Assembly (NCBI GenBank): GCA_028877045.1
Contig: JAGWPQ010000385.1
Span: 1 to 10,827, forward strand
Reading direction: 5' to 3'
From: Bacteroidota bacterium
GTDB taxonomy: Bacteria > Bacteroidota > Bacteroidia > Chitinophagales > Chitinophagaceae
DNA: 10,827 nt
Positions within the stretch are counted from its first letter, which is position 1. Every line of letters begins with the position of its first letter. Below the pieces are notes generated by a model. The model saw only the letters and a program-made list of their open reading frames with translations, was not told the DNA's origin and did no database searches. Position numbers and translations under genes: made by a program. Of this stretch, positions 1-9,600 are shown one piece after another.

Positions 1-3000
1 CAAAAGAAGCAGGGATACGAATCAATAATAATATTGTTAACGGAATTGTTCAGGATAACCAGGGATTGATATGGGTCGGAACTGATCATGGCGGCATTAA
101 TTTGATAGATAAAAAAACAAACCATATCAGTTTTATTAAGAATGAAACCGAGAACAGTCGAAGCCTTTCGGAGAACACAATTTACAGCCTTTATAAAAGC
201 AAGGCGGGTTTAATTTGGGCCGGAACATTTAAAAGCGGTGTAAACTTATTTGATGCCAATGCAATTAATTTTCCATTGTATAAAAATCATCTGTCCGATA
301 AAAACAGTTTGCCCTTTAATGATGTAAACCGGTTTGTTGAAGACGAAAAAAGAAACATTTGGATCGGAAGTAATGGTGGTGGCCTAATTTACTTTGACCG
401 AAAATCTAATACATTCAAAACGTATAAGCATGACCCCCGGGATGCAAACTCTTTAACCAATGATATAATTGTTGGATTGTATTATGATAAAGACCACAAG
501 TTATGGATAGGAACATATTTTGGCGGAATGGATTGTTATGACGGAAAAACATTTCATCATTATAAGCATGATCCGGCTAATATAAATTCTATTGCCGATG
601 ATAGGGTTTGGGATATTTATGAAGATGCAGAACAAAATTTCTGGATAGCAACATTAGGTGGCGGAATGGATAAATACGACAGGAAGAAAAATATATTTTA
701 TCACAATCAGGTAAGGGCGGACGGCAATGGTGTTCGCTCTAACGATATAACACATATTGCAAAGGATAATGCCGGTGATTTATGGCTGGCAACATCTAAT
801 GGTATCGATATATTAAATTTAAAAACACTTCAATTTGCACATTTATCCGACTCGGCAAATAACCTCAGCAGCTTTACGGTTAATACAATTTTTTGCGACA
901 GTAAAGGTTTGGTTTGGGCAGGAACGAGAGAAGGGTTAGATGTATATAATGTGCTTACCAAAAAGTTTCAGCCATTTACAACGGCCGATGGTTTGCCTTA
1001 TAATAATGTATTAAATATTGTAGAAGATAATTCTGGCTTTTTATGGATAAGTACACCCAACGGTATTTCGCGAATAAAAACAATAAAAGAAGCTAATGGC
1101 GATTTAAAAATCGCATGCAGGAATTTTAATGCAAAAGATGGATTACAATCATCAGAATTTAATCCAAATGCAGCTTTAAAAACAACAGCCGGGGAAATAA
1201 TTTTTGGCGGACCATCGGGATTTAATTTATTCAACCCTAAATCTATTAAGGATGTAAATAATAAAGTGAATGTGGTGTTTACAGATTTACAGGTGCTGAA
1301 TAAAAGTATAGTACCCGATGAAAAAGTAAATGGAAATATTGTTTTAAAAGAATCCATCATCACTGCAAAAGAAATAACATTAAAATATGATCAGGATATT
1401 TTTTCTATCGAATTTGCTTCATTAAATTTTATCGATCCCGATAAAAATAGGTATGCATATAAATTAGAAGGCTTTAATAAAGATTGGGCGTATGCAGATG
1501 AGAACAGTAAAAGAGTAACCTATACCAACTTGGATCCCGGCACTTATACTTTTTATGTAAAAGCCGCAAACGATGCAGGCGAATGGTCGGCAATTACTAC
1601 ACAATTAAAAATTACTGTTCTGCCGCCATTCTGGAAAACAAATTTTGCTTACTTCTTATACTTTTTGTTTTTGATCGTTATTTTATTTTTTATAAGAAGG
1701 TCGATTAGACAAAAATTTGCAATAGAAGAGGAACGCCGGGAAGCATTAAGAATGCATGAGCTTGATATGATGAAGATTAAATTCTTTACGAATGTAAGCC
1801 ACGAATTCCGTACACCGCTTTCATTAATCATCACACCGTTAGATAAAATTATTAATACTACATCAGACCTAAGCAAAAAGAAACATTTCGAATTAATGCA
1901 GCGTAATGCAAGACGCTTACTTAATTTGGTGAACCAGTTATTGGATTTCAGAAAATTAGAGACACAGGAAATAAAACTTAATTCTACCAAAGGCAACATC
2001 ATTAAGTTTCTTAACGAAATATCTTTTTCATTTACCGATATGGCAGAAAAAAAGGAAATTAAGTTTAGTTTTCATTCTTCGGTTCAATCATTATATACAT
2101 TTTTTGATATCGATAAGTTGGAAAGAATTATGTTCAACCTTCTCTCCAATGCATTTAAGTTTACGCCCGAACATGGCAATATAGAAGTTAATGTTAACTG
2201 TATCGATACATCATCGCCTTTTCAAAAAATAGTAGAAATAAGAGTGAAAGATTCGGGCATTGGAATCCCCCCGGAAAAGCATGAAAAAATATTTGAAAGG
2301 TTTTTCCAGAACGAAGTACCTGGTTCTATGTTGAATCAGGGAAGCGGCATTGGTTTATCTATTACCAAAGAATTTGTGAAATTACATGGTGGAAATATTT
2401 CTGTTGAAAGTGAAGTGGAGAAAGGTTCTTGCTTTATTGTACAATTACCAGTAACAATAGTGGAAGAACAAATTGCCGATATGGATGAAACCGTTGTTAA
2501 TGATACTCGCCGGTATCATGATATTGACGAAGAAATAATTCCGGAAATAAACTTGCCCGTATTATCTTCTAAAAAAGCAACTCTATTATTGATTGAGGAT
2601 AATGAAGATTTCAGGTTTTATTTAAAAGATAACCTGAAACAATTTTACAATATTATTGAAGCAGGCAATGGCAAAGAAGGCTGGCAAAAAGCTTTACAGT
2701 TTCATCCCGATCTAATTGTCAGCGATATTATGATGCCTGTAATGGATGGATTAGAATTATGCAATAAAATAAAAACCGATTCGCGAACATCGCACATTCC
2801 GGTTATTTTATTAACGGCAAAAACCACCGAAGAAAATAAGCTCGAAGGTTATCAAACTGGTGCCAGCGATTATATAACCAAGCCATTTAATTTCGAAATA
2901 TTGCAGTCTCGAATAAAAAATATCCTTTCACATCAGGCTTCATTACGAAAAACATTTCAAAAGCATGTAGAAGCCAAACCAACAGAATTAGCCGTTTCAT

Positions 3001-3338
3001 CTGAGAATGAAAAGTTTATTCAGCAGGCGTTGGAAATAGTGGAAAAAAATATTGACAATACAGATTTTTCAGTAGAAGAATTAAGCAAAGGATTATATAT
3101 GAGCCGAGTAGGTTTTTATAAAAAAATATTTGCTATTACCGGCAAAACGCCTATTGAGTTTATCCGATCGATTCGTTTAAAAAGAGCCGCACAATTATTA
3201 AGCAAAACCCAAATGACCATTGCCGAAGTTGCTTATGAAGTAGGGTTTAATAATCCAAAATATTTTGCCAAATATTTTAAAGCCGAGTACGGCATGTTGC
3301 CTTCGGCTTATCAAAACGAGCAACAAAATAAAGTATAA
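1..3338 (+). CDS. Hybrid two-component system regulator (HTCS), 5'-truncated by window edge
   Basis: One-protein sensor kinase, response regulator and transcription activator of the kind that controls Bacteroidota PULs. The frame is open from base 3; the in-frame TTG at 66 lies inside a propeller repeat, so the true start and signal peptide are upstream of the window. Domains in order: about eight to nine Reg_prop propeller blades (IWVGTDHGG, LWIGTYFGG, FWIATLGGG and similar) to about 1230; a Y_Y_Y domain at about 1386-1620; one membrane segment at 1644-1694; a HisKA domain with SHEFRTP and the phospho-acceptor His at 1800-1802; a HATPase domain with N-box NLLSNAFKF (from 2136), DSGIGIPP (2250) and GSGIGLS (2340); a receiver domain at about 2577-2930 with phospho-acceptor Asp at 2724-2726 (SDIMMP) and the TAK and KPF motifs; and an AraC-type double HTH at about 3010-3330. 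All catalytic residues I looked for are present. The sensor is periplasmic and probably binds an oligosaccharide. It most likely activates the operon beginning at 3720; this is inferred from position. The family usually runs to about 1300-1450 residues, so roughly 250-300 are missing. Confidence 0.96.
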   Translation, partial: KEAGIRINNNIVNGIVQDNQGLIWVGTDHGGINLIDKKTNHISFIKNETENSRSLSENTIYSLYKSKAGLIWAGTFKSGVNLFDANAINFPLYKNHLSDKNSLPFNDVNRFVEDEKRNIWIGSNGGGLIYFDRKSNTFKTYKHDPRDANSLTNDIIVGLYYDKDHKLWIGTYFGGMDCYDGKTFHHYKHDPANINSIADDRVWDIYEDAEQNFWIATLGGGMDKYDRKKNIFYHNQVRADGNGVRSNDITHIAKDNAGDLWLATSNGIDILNLKTLQFAHLSDSANNLSSFTVNTIFCDSKGLVWAGTREGLDVYNVLTKKFQPFTTADGLPYNNVLNIVEDNSGFLWISTPNGISRIKTIKEANGDLKIACRNFNAKDGLQSSEFNPNAALKTTAGEIIFGGPSGFNLFNPKSIKDVNNKVNVVFTDLQVLNKSIVPDEKVNGNIVLKESIITAKEITLKYDQDIFSIEFASLNFIDPDKNRYAYKLEGFNKDWAYADENSKRVTYTNLDPGTYTFYVKAANDAGEWSAITTQLKITVLPPFWKTNFAYFLYFLFLIVILFFIRRSIRQKFAIEEERREALRMHELDMMKIKFFTNVSHEFRTPLSLIITPLDKIINTTSDLSKKKHFELMQRNARRLLNLVNQLLDFRKLETQEIKLNSTKGNIIKFLNEISFSFTDMAEKKEIKFSFHSSVQSLYTFFDIDKLERIMFNLLSNAFKFTPEHGNIEVNVNCIDTSSPFQKIVEIRVKDSGIGIPPEKHEKIFERFFQNEVPGSMLNQGSGIGLSITKEFVKLHGGNISVESEVEKGSCFIVQLPVTIVEEQIADMDETVVNDTRRYHDIDEEIIPEINLPVLSSKKATLLLIEDNEDFRFYLKDNLKQFYNIIEAGNGKEGWQKALQFHPDLIVSDIMMPVMDGLELCNKIKTDSRTSHIPVILLTAKTTEENKLEGYQTGASDYITKPFNFEILQSRIKNILSHQASLRKTFQKHVEAKPTELAVSSENEKFIQQALEIVEKNIDNTDFSVEELSKGLYMSRVGFYKKIFAITGKTPIEFIRSIRLKRAAQLLSKTQMTIAEVAYEVGFNNPKYFAKYFKAEYGMLPSAYQNEQQNKV

Positions 3339-3503
3339 TTTTTTGTACCTCTAAATGAGAATTCAGTAATCGCGTGCTGATGAAACCGATTTGCGCAGAT
3401 CTGTGTTTCCTTTTATTACTGTAGGGTTATGTAAAATATATTCCCCAACTAAACGTGAATATCCCTTCAATTCAGAAAAAACTTTCTTTTTCGGTTATGT
3501 GAT

Positions 3504-3653
3504 CCCCGTATTCAGGGTACAATTTGATTACATCTGCTGTATAAAATGTTTCCAAAACAACAATTTACAATACAATTTTTTGCAGTTAACATTTCGATAC
3601 CAATTCGTAAACAATATCGTACGCCCCTGTATTTCAGTCACAACTAGTTTTAC
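3504..3653 (+). repeat. Imperfect direct repeat pair in the regulatory gap (3504-3531 and 3624-3653)
   Basis: Two stretches 120 bp apart share the order CCCC, GTATT, CAG, ACAA, TTAC, with one-base insertions in the second copy; about 22 of some 31 aligned columns match by eye. The second copy overlaps the best candidate -7 element at 3645. A pair of operator half-sites is one reading, since AraC-type regulators often bind direct repeats, but the gaps in the alignment mean chance similarity in AT-rich DNA is not excluded. Confidence 0.3.
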
Positions 3654-3657
3654 GCCC
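3620..3657 (+). repeat. Short direct repeat TACGCCC, two copies 31 bp apart
   Basis: TACGCCC occurs at 3620-3626 and again at 3651-3657. The 31-bp offset is close to three DNA helical turns, which would place both on the same face of the helix. The pair brackets the candidate -7 element at 3645-3652 and ends about 60 bp before the GH31 ATG. A GC-rich heptamer repeated in such AT-rich DNA is notable, but binding is not shown. Confidence 0.3.
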
Positions 3658-3719
3658 GATTCCGAAAACGATTAAGGAATCAATTTTTTAAACCCATTTC
3701 AGACCAATTGCTAATTGCC

Positions 3720-6587
3720 ATGTGTAAATCGAAAGTCTTTACATTTATTATTTCACTGCTTTTTGTTGTATCAAATCCATTTCATGCTTTTTGCGATGTA
3801 GTTAATATTACAAAACTGCCCAACGGAATTATTGTTAATCTGAGAAACCCTTCGGATGATGGTGCTAAAAAAATAAAGATCCAGGTTATTAGCGATAATA
3901 TTATACGCATTGTTGCCAGTCCCACAGACACTTTTTCGACACAAAAAAGTTTAATGATCGACGACAAACAATGGAACGAGGTTAAGTGGTTCGTAAAAGA
4001 AACAAGCGAAAAGATTACAGTAGGTACATCTCAAATAAATGCCATTGTTTCTGTAAGCAACGGTAAAATAGTATTTACTGATAAGAACGGAAATATACTT
4101 CTTGCCGAAAAAGATAAAGGCGCTAAAAAGTTTAATTTGTTTGTGGCAGAAGGGCAGCCTTTATTTCATATAAAACAAACATTTGCTTCAAATAATGATG
4201 ATGCATTTTATGGCTTGGGACAGCATCAGAACGGATTGATGAATTATAAAGATCAACAGGTAGATCTCTCCCAGTACAATACAGATGTGGCCGTTCCTTT
4301 CCTTGTTACCAACAAACATTACGGGATTCTTTGGGATAATTATTCTATTACCAAAGTAATTGACAGCAGAGAATATGAGGAATTAAGTACCCTGAAATTA
4401 TTTTCAGCCGATGGCAATCAGGGTTGGTTAACGGCAACTTATTATAACGATTCACTTGCTGAAAAAAAGATAATTGAACGACCTGAGTCGGAAATTAATT
4501 ATAATTATCTCGGTAGCGACTTGAAAAATCTACCTGAAGGGTTTAAAGCCTATAAAGGTTATGCCGAATGGAATGGATCCTTCGAATCAGGCTTTACAGG
4601 TGTGCATAAATTGTTTTTCCGTTATGCAGGCTATGCAAAATTATTTGTTGATGGAAAATTAGTTGCAGACAGATGGAGGCAAACCTGGAACCCCGGTTCC
4701 GCCATTATTGAATTAAATCTTATAAAAAATACAAAGCACACGATAAAGATTGAATGGAAACCCGATGGTACAGAATCTTTTATCAGTTGTAAATGGATGA
4801 AGCCGGCACAGGGTGAGGAAGCAAGCGAATATTCTTTCAAATCCGAAGCCGGCATACAAATAGATTATTATTTTGTTTACGGCAAATCAATGGATGATCT
4901 GATTGCCGGATACAGAAATTTAACCGGTGCTGCTACTTTAATGCCCAAATGGGCCATGGGCTTATGGCAAAGCAGGCAACGTTACAAAACGCAGGATGAG
5001 ATCTTGCAAACAGTTGCTGAATTCAGAAAAAGAAATATTCCGTTAGACAATATTGTGCTTGACTGGAATTATTGGGAACAAGATAAGTGGGGAAGTCAGG
5101 AATTTGATAAATCACGTTTCCCTGATGCAGAAGCAATGATCAAGACATTACACGAAAAGTACAATGCCCATTTCATGATCTCGGTTTGGCCAAAATTTTA
5201 TGAAGGCATTGATAACTATAAATATTTTGATTCTAAAGGCTGGTTGTATAAAAGAAATATTGCAAACGGGCAACGTGACTGGATTGCACAAGGATATGTT
5301 TCTACATTTTATGATGCGTATAATGACGAAGCAAAAAAAGCTTTCTGGGATATCATCAATAAAAATTTATTCAGCAAAGGAGTCGATGCATGGTGGCTCG
5401 ATGCATCCGAACCGGATGTTTGTTCTAATCTCGATATTACAAAAAGAAAATCGTTGATGACACCCAATGCGCTAGGTTCATCTACTCAATATTTTAATGA
5501 TTATGCAGTTCAAAATGCAAAAGCGGTATATGAAGGTCAGAGAAACGAAAAACCAAATCAAAGGGTATTCATTCTAACTCGTTCTGCTTATGCCGGCATT
5601 CAGCGTTATGCCTCTGCAACATGGAGTGGTGATATTGGTGCAAGATGGAGCGACCTGAAAAATCAAATACCCGCAGGAATTAATTTTTCTTTATCGGGGT
5701 TGCCTTACTGGACAACAGATATCGGTGGTTTTGCTGTTGAACACAGATACGAAAATGCAAAAGGAAAAGATTTGCAGGAATGGAGAGAATTAATGACGAG
5801 ATGGTATCAGTTTGGAACATTTTGTCCCTTGTTCCGTGTGCATGGCGAATTCCCTTATCGTGAAATATATAATGTAGCTCCCGAAAATCACCCTGCTTAT
5901 AAAAGCATGCTGTATTACGATAAACTGCGTTATCGTTTAATGCCATACATCTATTCACTGGCAGGAAAAACATACCATGAAAACTATACCATCATGCGTG
6001 GTTTGGTGATGGATTTTGCTAATGATCCTAAAGTAAAGAATATCGGCGATCAGTTCATGTTTGGTCAAAGTATTTTAGTAAGCCCTGTAACAGATTTTAA
6101 TGCAACAACAAAGGAAGTTTACCTACCCGCATCAACTGGTTGGTTTGATTTTTATTCAGGGAAATATTTTAACGGCGGACAACAGATCGTTGCAAATGCA
6201 CCATTGGAAAGGATCCCATTGTTTGTGAAAGAAGGTTCTGTTATTCCGTTTGGTCCTGCAATGCAATATTCAACCGAAAAATCAGCCGATACCATCACAC
6301 TGTATGTGTACACAGGTAAGGATGCAAACTTCACTATTTATGAAGACGAAAATATTAATTACAACTACGAGAAAGGTAAATACACAAATATCCCGCTTGT
6401 TTATAACGAGCAAACAAAAATGTTAACCATCGCTAAAAGAAAAGGTGAGTTTGATGGCATGCTGAAAGAAAGAACATTTAAAATTATCTGGATAGATAAA
6501 AATAAAAATATTGGATTTGACATGGATAGAACACCGGATGTTGCGGTAAAATATAATGGAGACAAAATTTTTATACAACACAAATAA
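3720..6587 (+). CDS. Secreted GH31 glycosidase with PA14 insert, probable alpha-xylosidase
   Basis: Predicted to hydrolyse terminal alpha-linked sugar residues, most likely alpha-1,6-xylose on xyloglucan oligosaccharides, in the periplasm. The ATG at 3720 was chosen over an in-frame TTG at 3708 because it opens directly into a signal peptide (MCKSKVF, then a hydrophobic stretch to about residue 24); the product is 955 residues. Order: N-terminal galactose-mutarotase-like beta-sandwich with the motif YGLGQHQNG; a PA14 domain inserted at about residues 235-363; a TIM barrel from about 405 (MPKWAMGLWQSRQRY, then VLDWNYW with Asp448); the catalytic nucleophile Asp561 in WWLDASEP; the acid/base Asp638 in WSGDIGARW; and C-terminal beta-sandwiches including a DUF5110-like end. 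The PA14 insertion and the WLDASEP motif resemble characterised xyloglucan alpha-xylosidases such as Cellvibrio japonicus Xyl31A and the Bacteroides ovatus xyloglucan-PUL enzyme (family knowledge). Alpha-glucosidase or another GH31 specificity remains possible. It is the first gene of the inferred operon, 48 bp before susC. Confidence 0.93.
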   Translation: MCKSKVFTFIISLLFVVSNPFHAFCDVVNITKLPNGIIVNLRNPSDDGAKKIKIQVISDNIIRIVASPTDTFSTQKSLMIDDKQWNEVKWFVKETSEKITVGTSQINAIVSVSNGKIVFTDKNGNILLAEKDKGAKKFNLFVAEGQPLFHIKQTFASNNDDAFYGLGQHQNGLMNYKDQQVDLSQYNTDVAVPFLVTNKHYGILWDNYSITKVIDSREYEELSTLKLFSADGNQGWLTATYYNDSLAEKKIIERPESEINYNYLGSDLKNLPEGFKAYKGYAEWNGSFESGFTGVHKLFFRYAGYAKLFVDGKLVADRWRQTWNPGSAIIELNLIKNTKHTIKIEWKPDGTESFISCKWMKPAQGEEASEYSFKSEAGIQIDYYFVYGKSMDDLIAGYRNLTGAATLMPKWAMGLWQSRQRYKTQDEILQTVAEFRKRNIPLDNIVLDWNYWEQDKWGSQEFDKSRFPDAEAMIKTLHEKYNAHFMISVWPKFYEGIDNYKYFDSKGWLYKRNIANGQRDWIAQGYVSTFYDAYNDEAKKAFWDIINKNLFSKGVDAWWLDASEPDVCSNLDITKRKSLMTPNALGSSTQYFNDYAVQNAKAVYEGQRNEKPNQRVFILTRSAYAGIQRYASATWSGDIGARWSDLKNQIPAGINFSLSGLPYWTTDIGGFAVEHRYENAKGKDLQEWRELMTRWYQFGTFCPLFRVHGEFPYREIYNVAPENHPAYKSMLYYDKLRYRLMPYIYSLAGKTYHENYTIMRGLVMDFANDPKVKNIGDQFMFGQSILVSPVTDFNATTKEVYLPASTGWFDFYSGKYFNGGQQIVANAPLERIPLFVKEGSVIPFGPAMQYSTEKSADTITLYVYTGKDANFTIYEDENINYNYEKGKYTNIPLVYNEQTKMLTIAKRKGEFDGMLKERTFKIIWIDKNKNIGFDMDRTPDVAVKYNGDKIFIQHK

Positions 6588-6635
6588 AATATAATAAACT
6601 ATGTATTCTTATTTAATCACTAATAATTGTTTGCA

Positions 6636-9600
6636 ATGAAAAAAATCAAAACTATGAGGATGGCATCTAAACTGCTATGGGTACTTCTGTCCTTCCTGTT
6701 TATGGGCGTGCAAAGTTTTTCGCAAACCGGTGCACGAAAAATTACCGGCAAAATTGTTAATAAAACTACCGGTGAACCTGTATTTGGGGCCAGCATTTCT
6801 GTAAAGAATACAGCGAATGCAACAACCTCTGACATGACCGGTAATTTTGCCATTAATGCTAAAACAGGCGAAACTATTGTAATTAGTTTTGTAGGCTTTA
6901 CAACACAAAGTATTAATGTAACTGCCTCAACAGATAACCTGCAAATTCAACTTACTGAAGATTATAGTAAATTGAATGAAGTGGTTGTAATTGGTTATGG
7001 CGTTCAATTGAAAAAATTAGTAACCGGTGCTACTTCCCAGGTAAAAGGGGAAGACCTTGCTAAGCTGAACACAACAAATGCTTTACAAGCTTTGCAGGGA
7101 AAAGCTGCGGGTGTTAACATTACTTCTACATCAGGGCAACCCGGCAGTGGTTTTAAAGTAAATATTCGCGGTGTCGGAACTATCGGAAATGCCAATCCGC
7201 TTTATGTAGTGGATGGTGTTATCACCAACGATATTACTTATTTAAACAATTCGGATATTGCTTCGGTTGATATTTTAAAAGATGCTGCATCATGCGCCAT
7301 CTATGGTATCAATGGTGCTAACGGTGTTGTTTTGATTACAACAAGAAGCGGAAAATCAGGTAAAAAAGACGGACAAATTTCATTTGATGCATATTTCGGC
7401 AATCAAAATATTGGTCGTCAGGCAGTTTTATTGAATGCTGAACAATATGCTACTATGCAAAATGAAGCAGCCATTAATTCAGGCAAATTGCCTCTTTTCA
7501 CGCAAACACAAATCAACGCGCTTGCTCAGGGGAGTGCAAATTTACAGGCACATGGAACAAACTGGTTAAACCAAATGTTTTCGTCCAATGTGCCGATTCA
7601 AAATTTTAATTTAGCTGCTAATGGCGGAACTGATGTTTCGTCTTATTCATTGGGTGTGTCTTATACTCAACAGGGAGGGATACTTGGAGGTTCTGATCTT
7701 TCAAATTATCAACGTATTAACTTTCGTTCAAATTCCGAACGTAAAATGTACGACGGGGCATTGAAGGTAGGTGAACATATGACTTTTTCTTTTATTGATC
7801 AAAAGGGGATTGCAGATGGTGGATTATATTCCGGTAACCCTCTTCATAGTGCCTTTGGTATAAGTCCATTATTAGCCATGTATGATGCTAAAGGGCAATA
7901 CTTAAGCAGTATTAATTCTACGGTATATAATAATGGACCTTGGAATAATACTGAAGCCAATCCTTATGCTTTGATGCAATACAATAATCAAAATGATACA
8001 AAGTCTCAAAAATTGATAGGAGATGTGTATGCAGAACTTCAGCCGATTAAAAATTTAAAAATAAGATCAACTTTTGGTTTAAATTATTCTTCCTCAGCTA
8101 ATCATAGCTATACACCAGCTTATGATAAGTTATCAATATATGCTTTCAATCTTTACGAAAAAATTGGTCAGGGTGGATCTCAGGGATATACCTGGAATTT
8201 TGATAATACAATTAATTACTTGTTTAAAATAAAAGACCACAAATTTGATGTTTTAGCCGGTACTGCAATTCGTAAATATCAGGGAACATATGTAGGAGGT
8301 TTTAATACGGGATCTACATTATTTAGTTCATTTGATAGAGGTTATCTGAGTACTTCTACCGTAACTTCAGTTGCGATGAGTGCTGATACTTCTGCCGCAA
8401 ACAGGCAAACTATAACTCATGGAATGTCGTTATATGGAAATGCCAATGCCGTGTATGCTCAATCTTCTTTTTTCGGTCGTGTAAATTACAGTTATAAAGA
8501 AAAATATTTAGCTTCTGCTATTTTCCGTGCTGATGGTTCTACCATGTTTGCCCCGGGTCATCAATGGGGATACTTTCCATCCGTTTCTGCCGGTTGGGTA
8601 GCAAGCAGTGAAGATTTCATGGAATCAACAAAAAATTGGTTAAACTTCCTGAAAGTAAGAGCAAGTTGGGGTTCTAACGGTAATGATGGTATTTCTGCTT
8701 TTAATTACCTGTCTTTAATTAGCCTATCAAATGCGCAGTATAATTTTGGTAATACTAATAGTGTTTTAACTCAGGGTTCATACCCTTCAACACTTGGCAT
8801 TGAAAATACTAAATGGGAATCTTCACATCAAACCAATGTTGGTATTGATGCCAGATTATTGGACAATAAATTAAATGTAAGTATTGATGTATATAATAAA
8901 GTAACTAAAGATTGGTTAGTTGCTGCGCCTTTACTAGCTACTGCGGGTGTACCAAGAAATCCATATATCAACGGTGGAGATGTCAGCAATAAAGGAATAG
9001 AACTTCAATTATCATATAATGGAAAAGTGGGGAAAGATTTTGCTTATACGGTTTCCGGTTCTTATGCTTATAATAAAAACATAGTGAATAATATCCCAAC
9101 AGCTGATGGAATTATTCACGGTAGTACAAACAGTTTATATGTTAATGGTCCTGAATTCTTCCGTGCTGCCGCAGGAAACCCTATCGGTTATTTCTGGGGA
9201 TATAAAACTGCCGGAGTTTTTCAGAATGAAGCAGATGTTCAGGCATGGAAAGGCAAAAACGGTGCAGCACTCCAGCCAACTGCTCATCCGGGCGATTTAA
9301 AATATGTGGATTTGAATGGTGATGGTGTAATTTCTGCTGCTGATAAAACTAATATCGGTGACCCTAATCCGCATCATATTTTTGGTTTAAGCTTTTCGGG
9401 TAATTACAAAAATTTCGATCTTTCTATTACAACCAGTGGCGTTGCAGGAAATAAAATTGTTCAATCTTATCGTGACCCAGGTCAATATGGTAACTGGACT
9501 TCTGATATCCTTAGCCGTTGGCATGGAGAAGGGACTTCAAATACAATGCCCCGTCTAACTCAAAACGGCTCTAACTGGGCCGAGTTTTCAGATCTCTATA

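Larger units (their letters stand above)
3339..3719 (+). promoter_or_regulatory. Intergenic region, probable promoter/operator of the GH31-susCD operon
   Basis: This 381-bp gap separates the regulator from the first enzyme gene and is the only long non-coding stretch in the window. It is the natural place for the operon promoter and for binding by the HTCS AraC-type domain; that role is inferred from position. No exact match to the Bacteroidota -7 consensus TAnnTTTG was found. The nearest are TAGTTTTA at 3645-3652 (one mismatch, no convincing TTTG at the -33 spacing) and TACAATTTG at 3518-3526 (one base too long). Visible structure: a palindrome CAGATCTG at 3396-3403 inside an imperfect inverted repeat with GAAAC/GTTTC ends (3382-3409), paired short direct repeats, and an A/T-rich run of repeated ACAAT at about 3556-3580. 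A TTG-initiated open frame at 3391-3675 crosses the gap but resembles no protein I recognise. Confidence 0.55.

Noticed and set aside
66..68. TTG at 66 as the start of the regulator
   Set aside because: The frame is open to base 3, and the preceding residues (NNNIVNGIVQDNQG) are the normal lead-in of a Reg_prop repeat, so the gene continues to the left of the window.
1649..2002. Antisense open frame over the HTCS membrane segment and kinase domain
   Set aside because: It mirrors a strongly supported coding region with intact HisKA motifs on the + strand, and its translation resembles no family.
3518..3526. TACAATTTG as a Bacteroidota -7 promoter element
   Set aside because: It has three bases between TA and TTTG instead of two, and no good -33 element precedes it.
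3391..3675. Open frame of 94 codons with a TTG start in the regulatory gap
   Set aside because: It has no ATG, no recognisable domain, an odd composition rich in Cys, Phe and Asn, and fills the expected promoter region. Most likely a chance open frame.
5200..5457. Second + strand frame inside the GH31 catalytic barrel
   Set aside because: It overlaps the nucleophile region of a well-supported gene and shows no protein features of its own.
6588..6635. Separate promoter or terminator between GH31 and susC
   Set aside because: The 48 bp are AT-rich with only weak possible pairing and no U-run hairpin. The TTTG at 6630 is too close to the ATG to serve as a promoter element.
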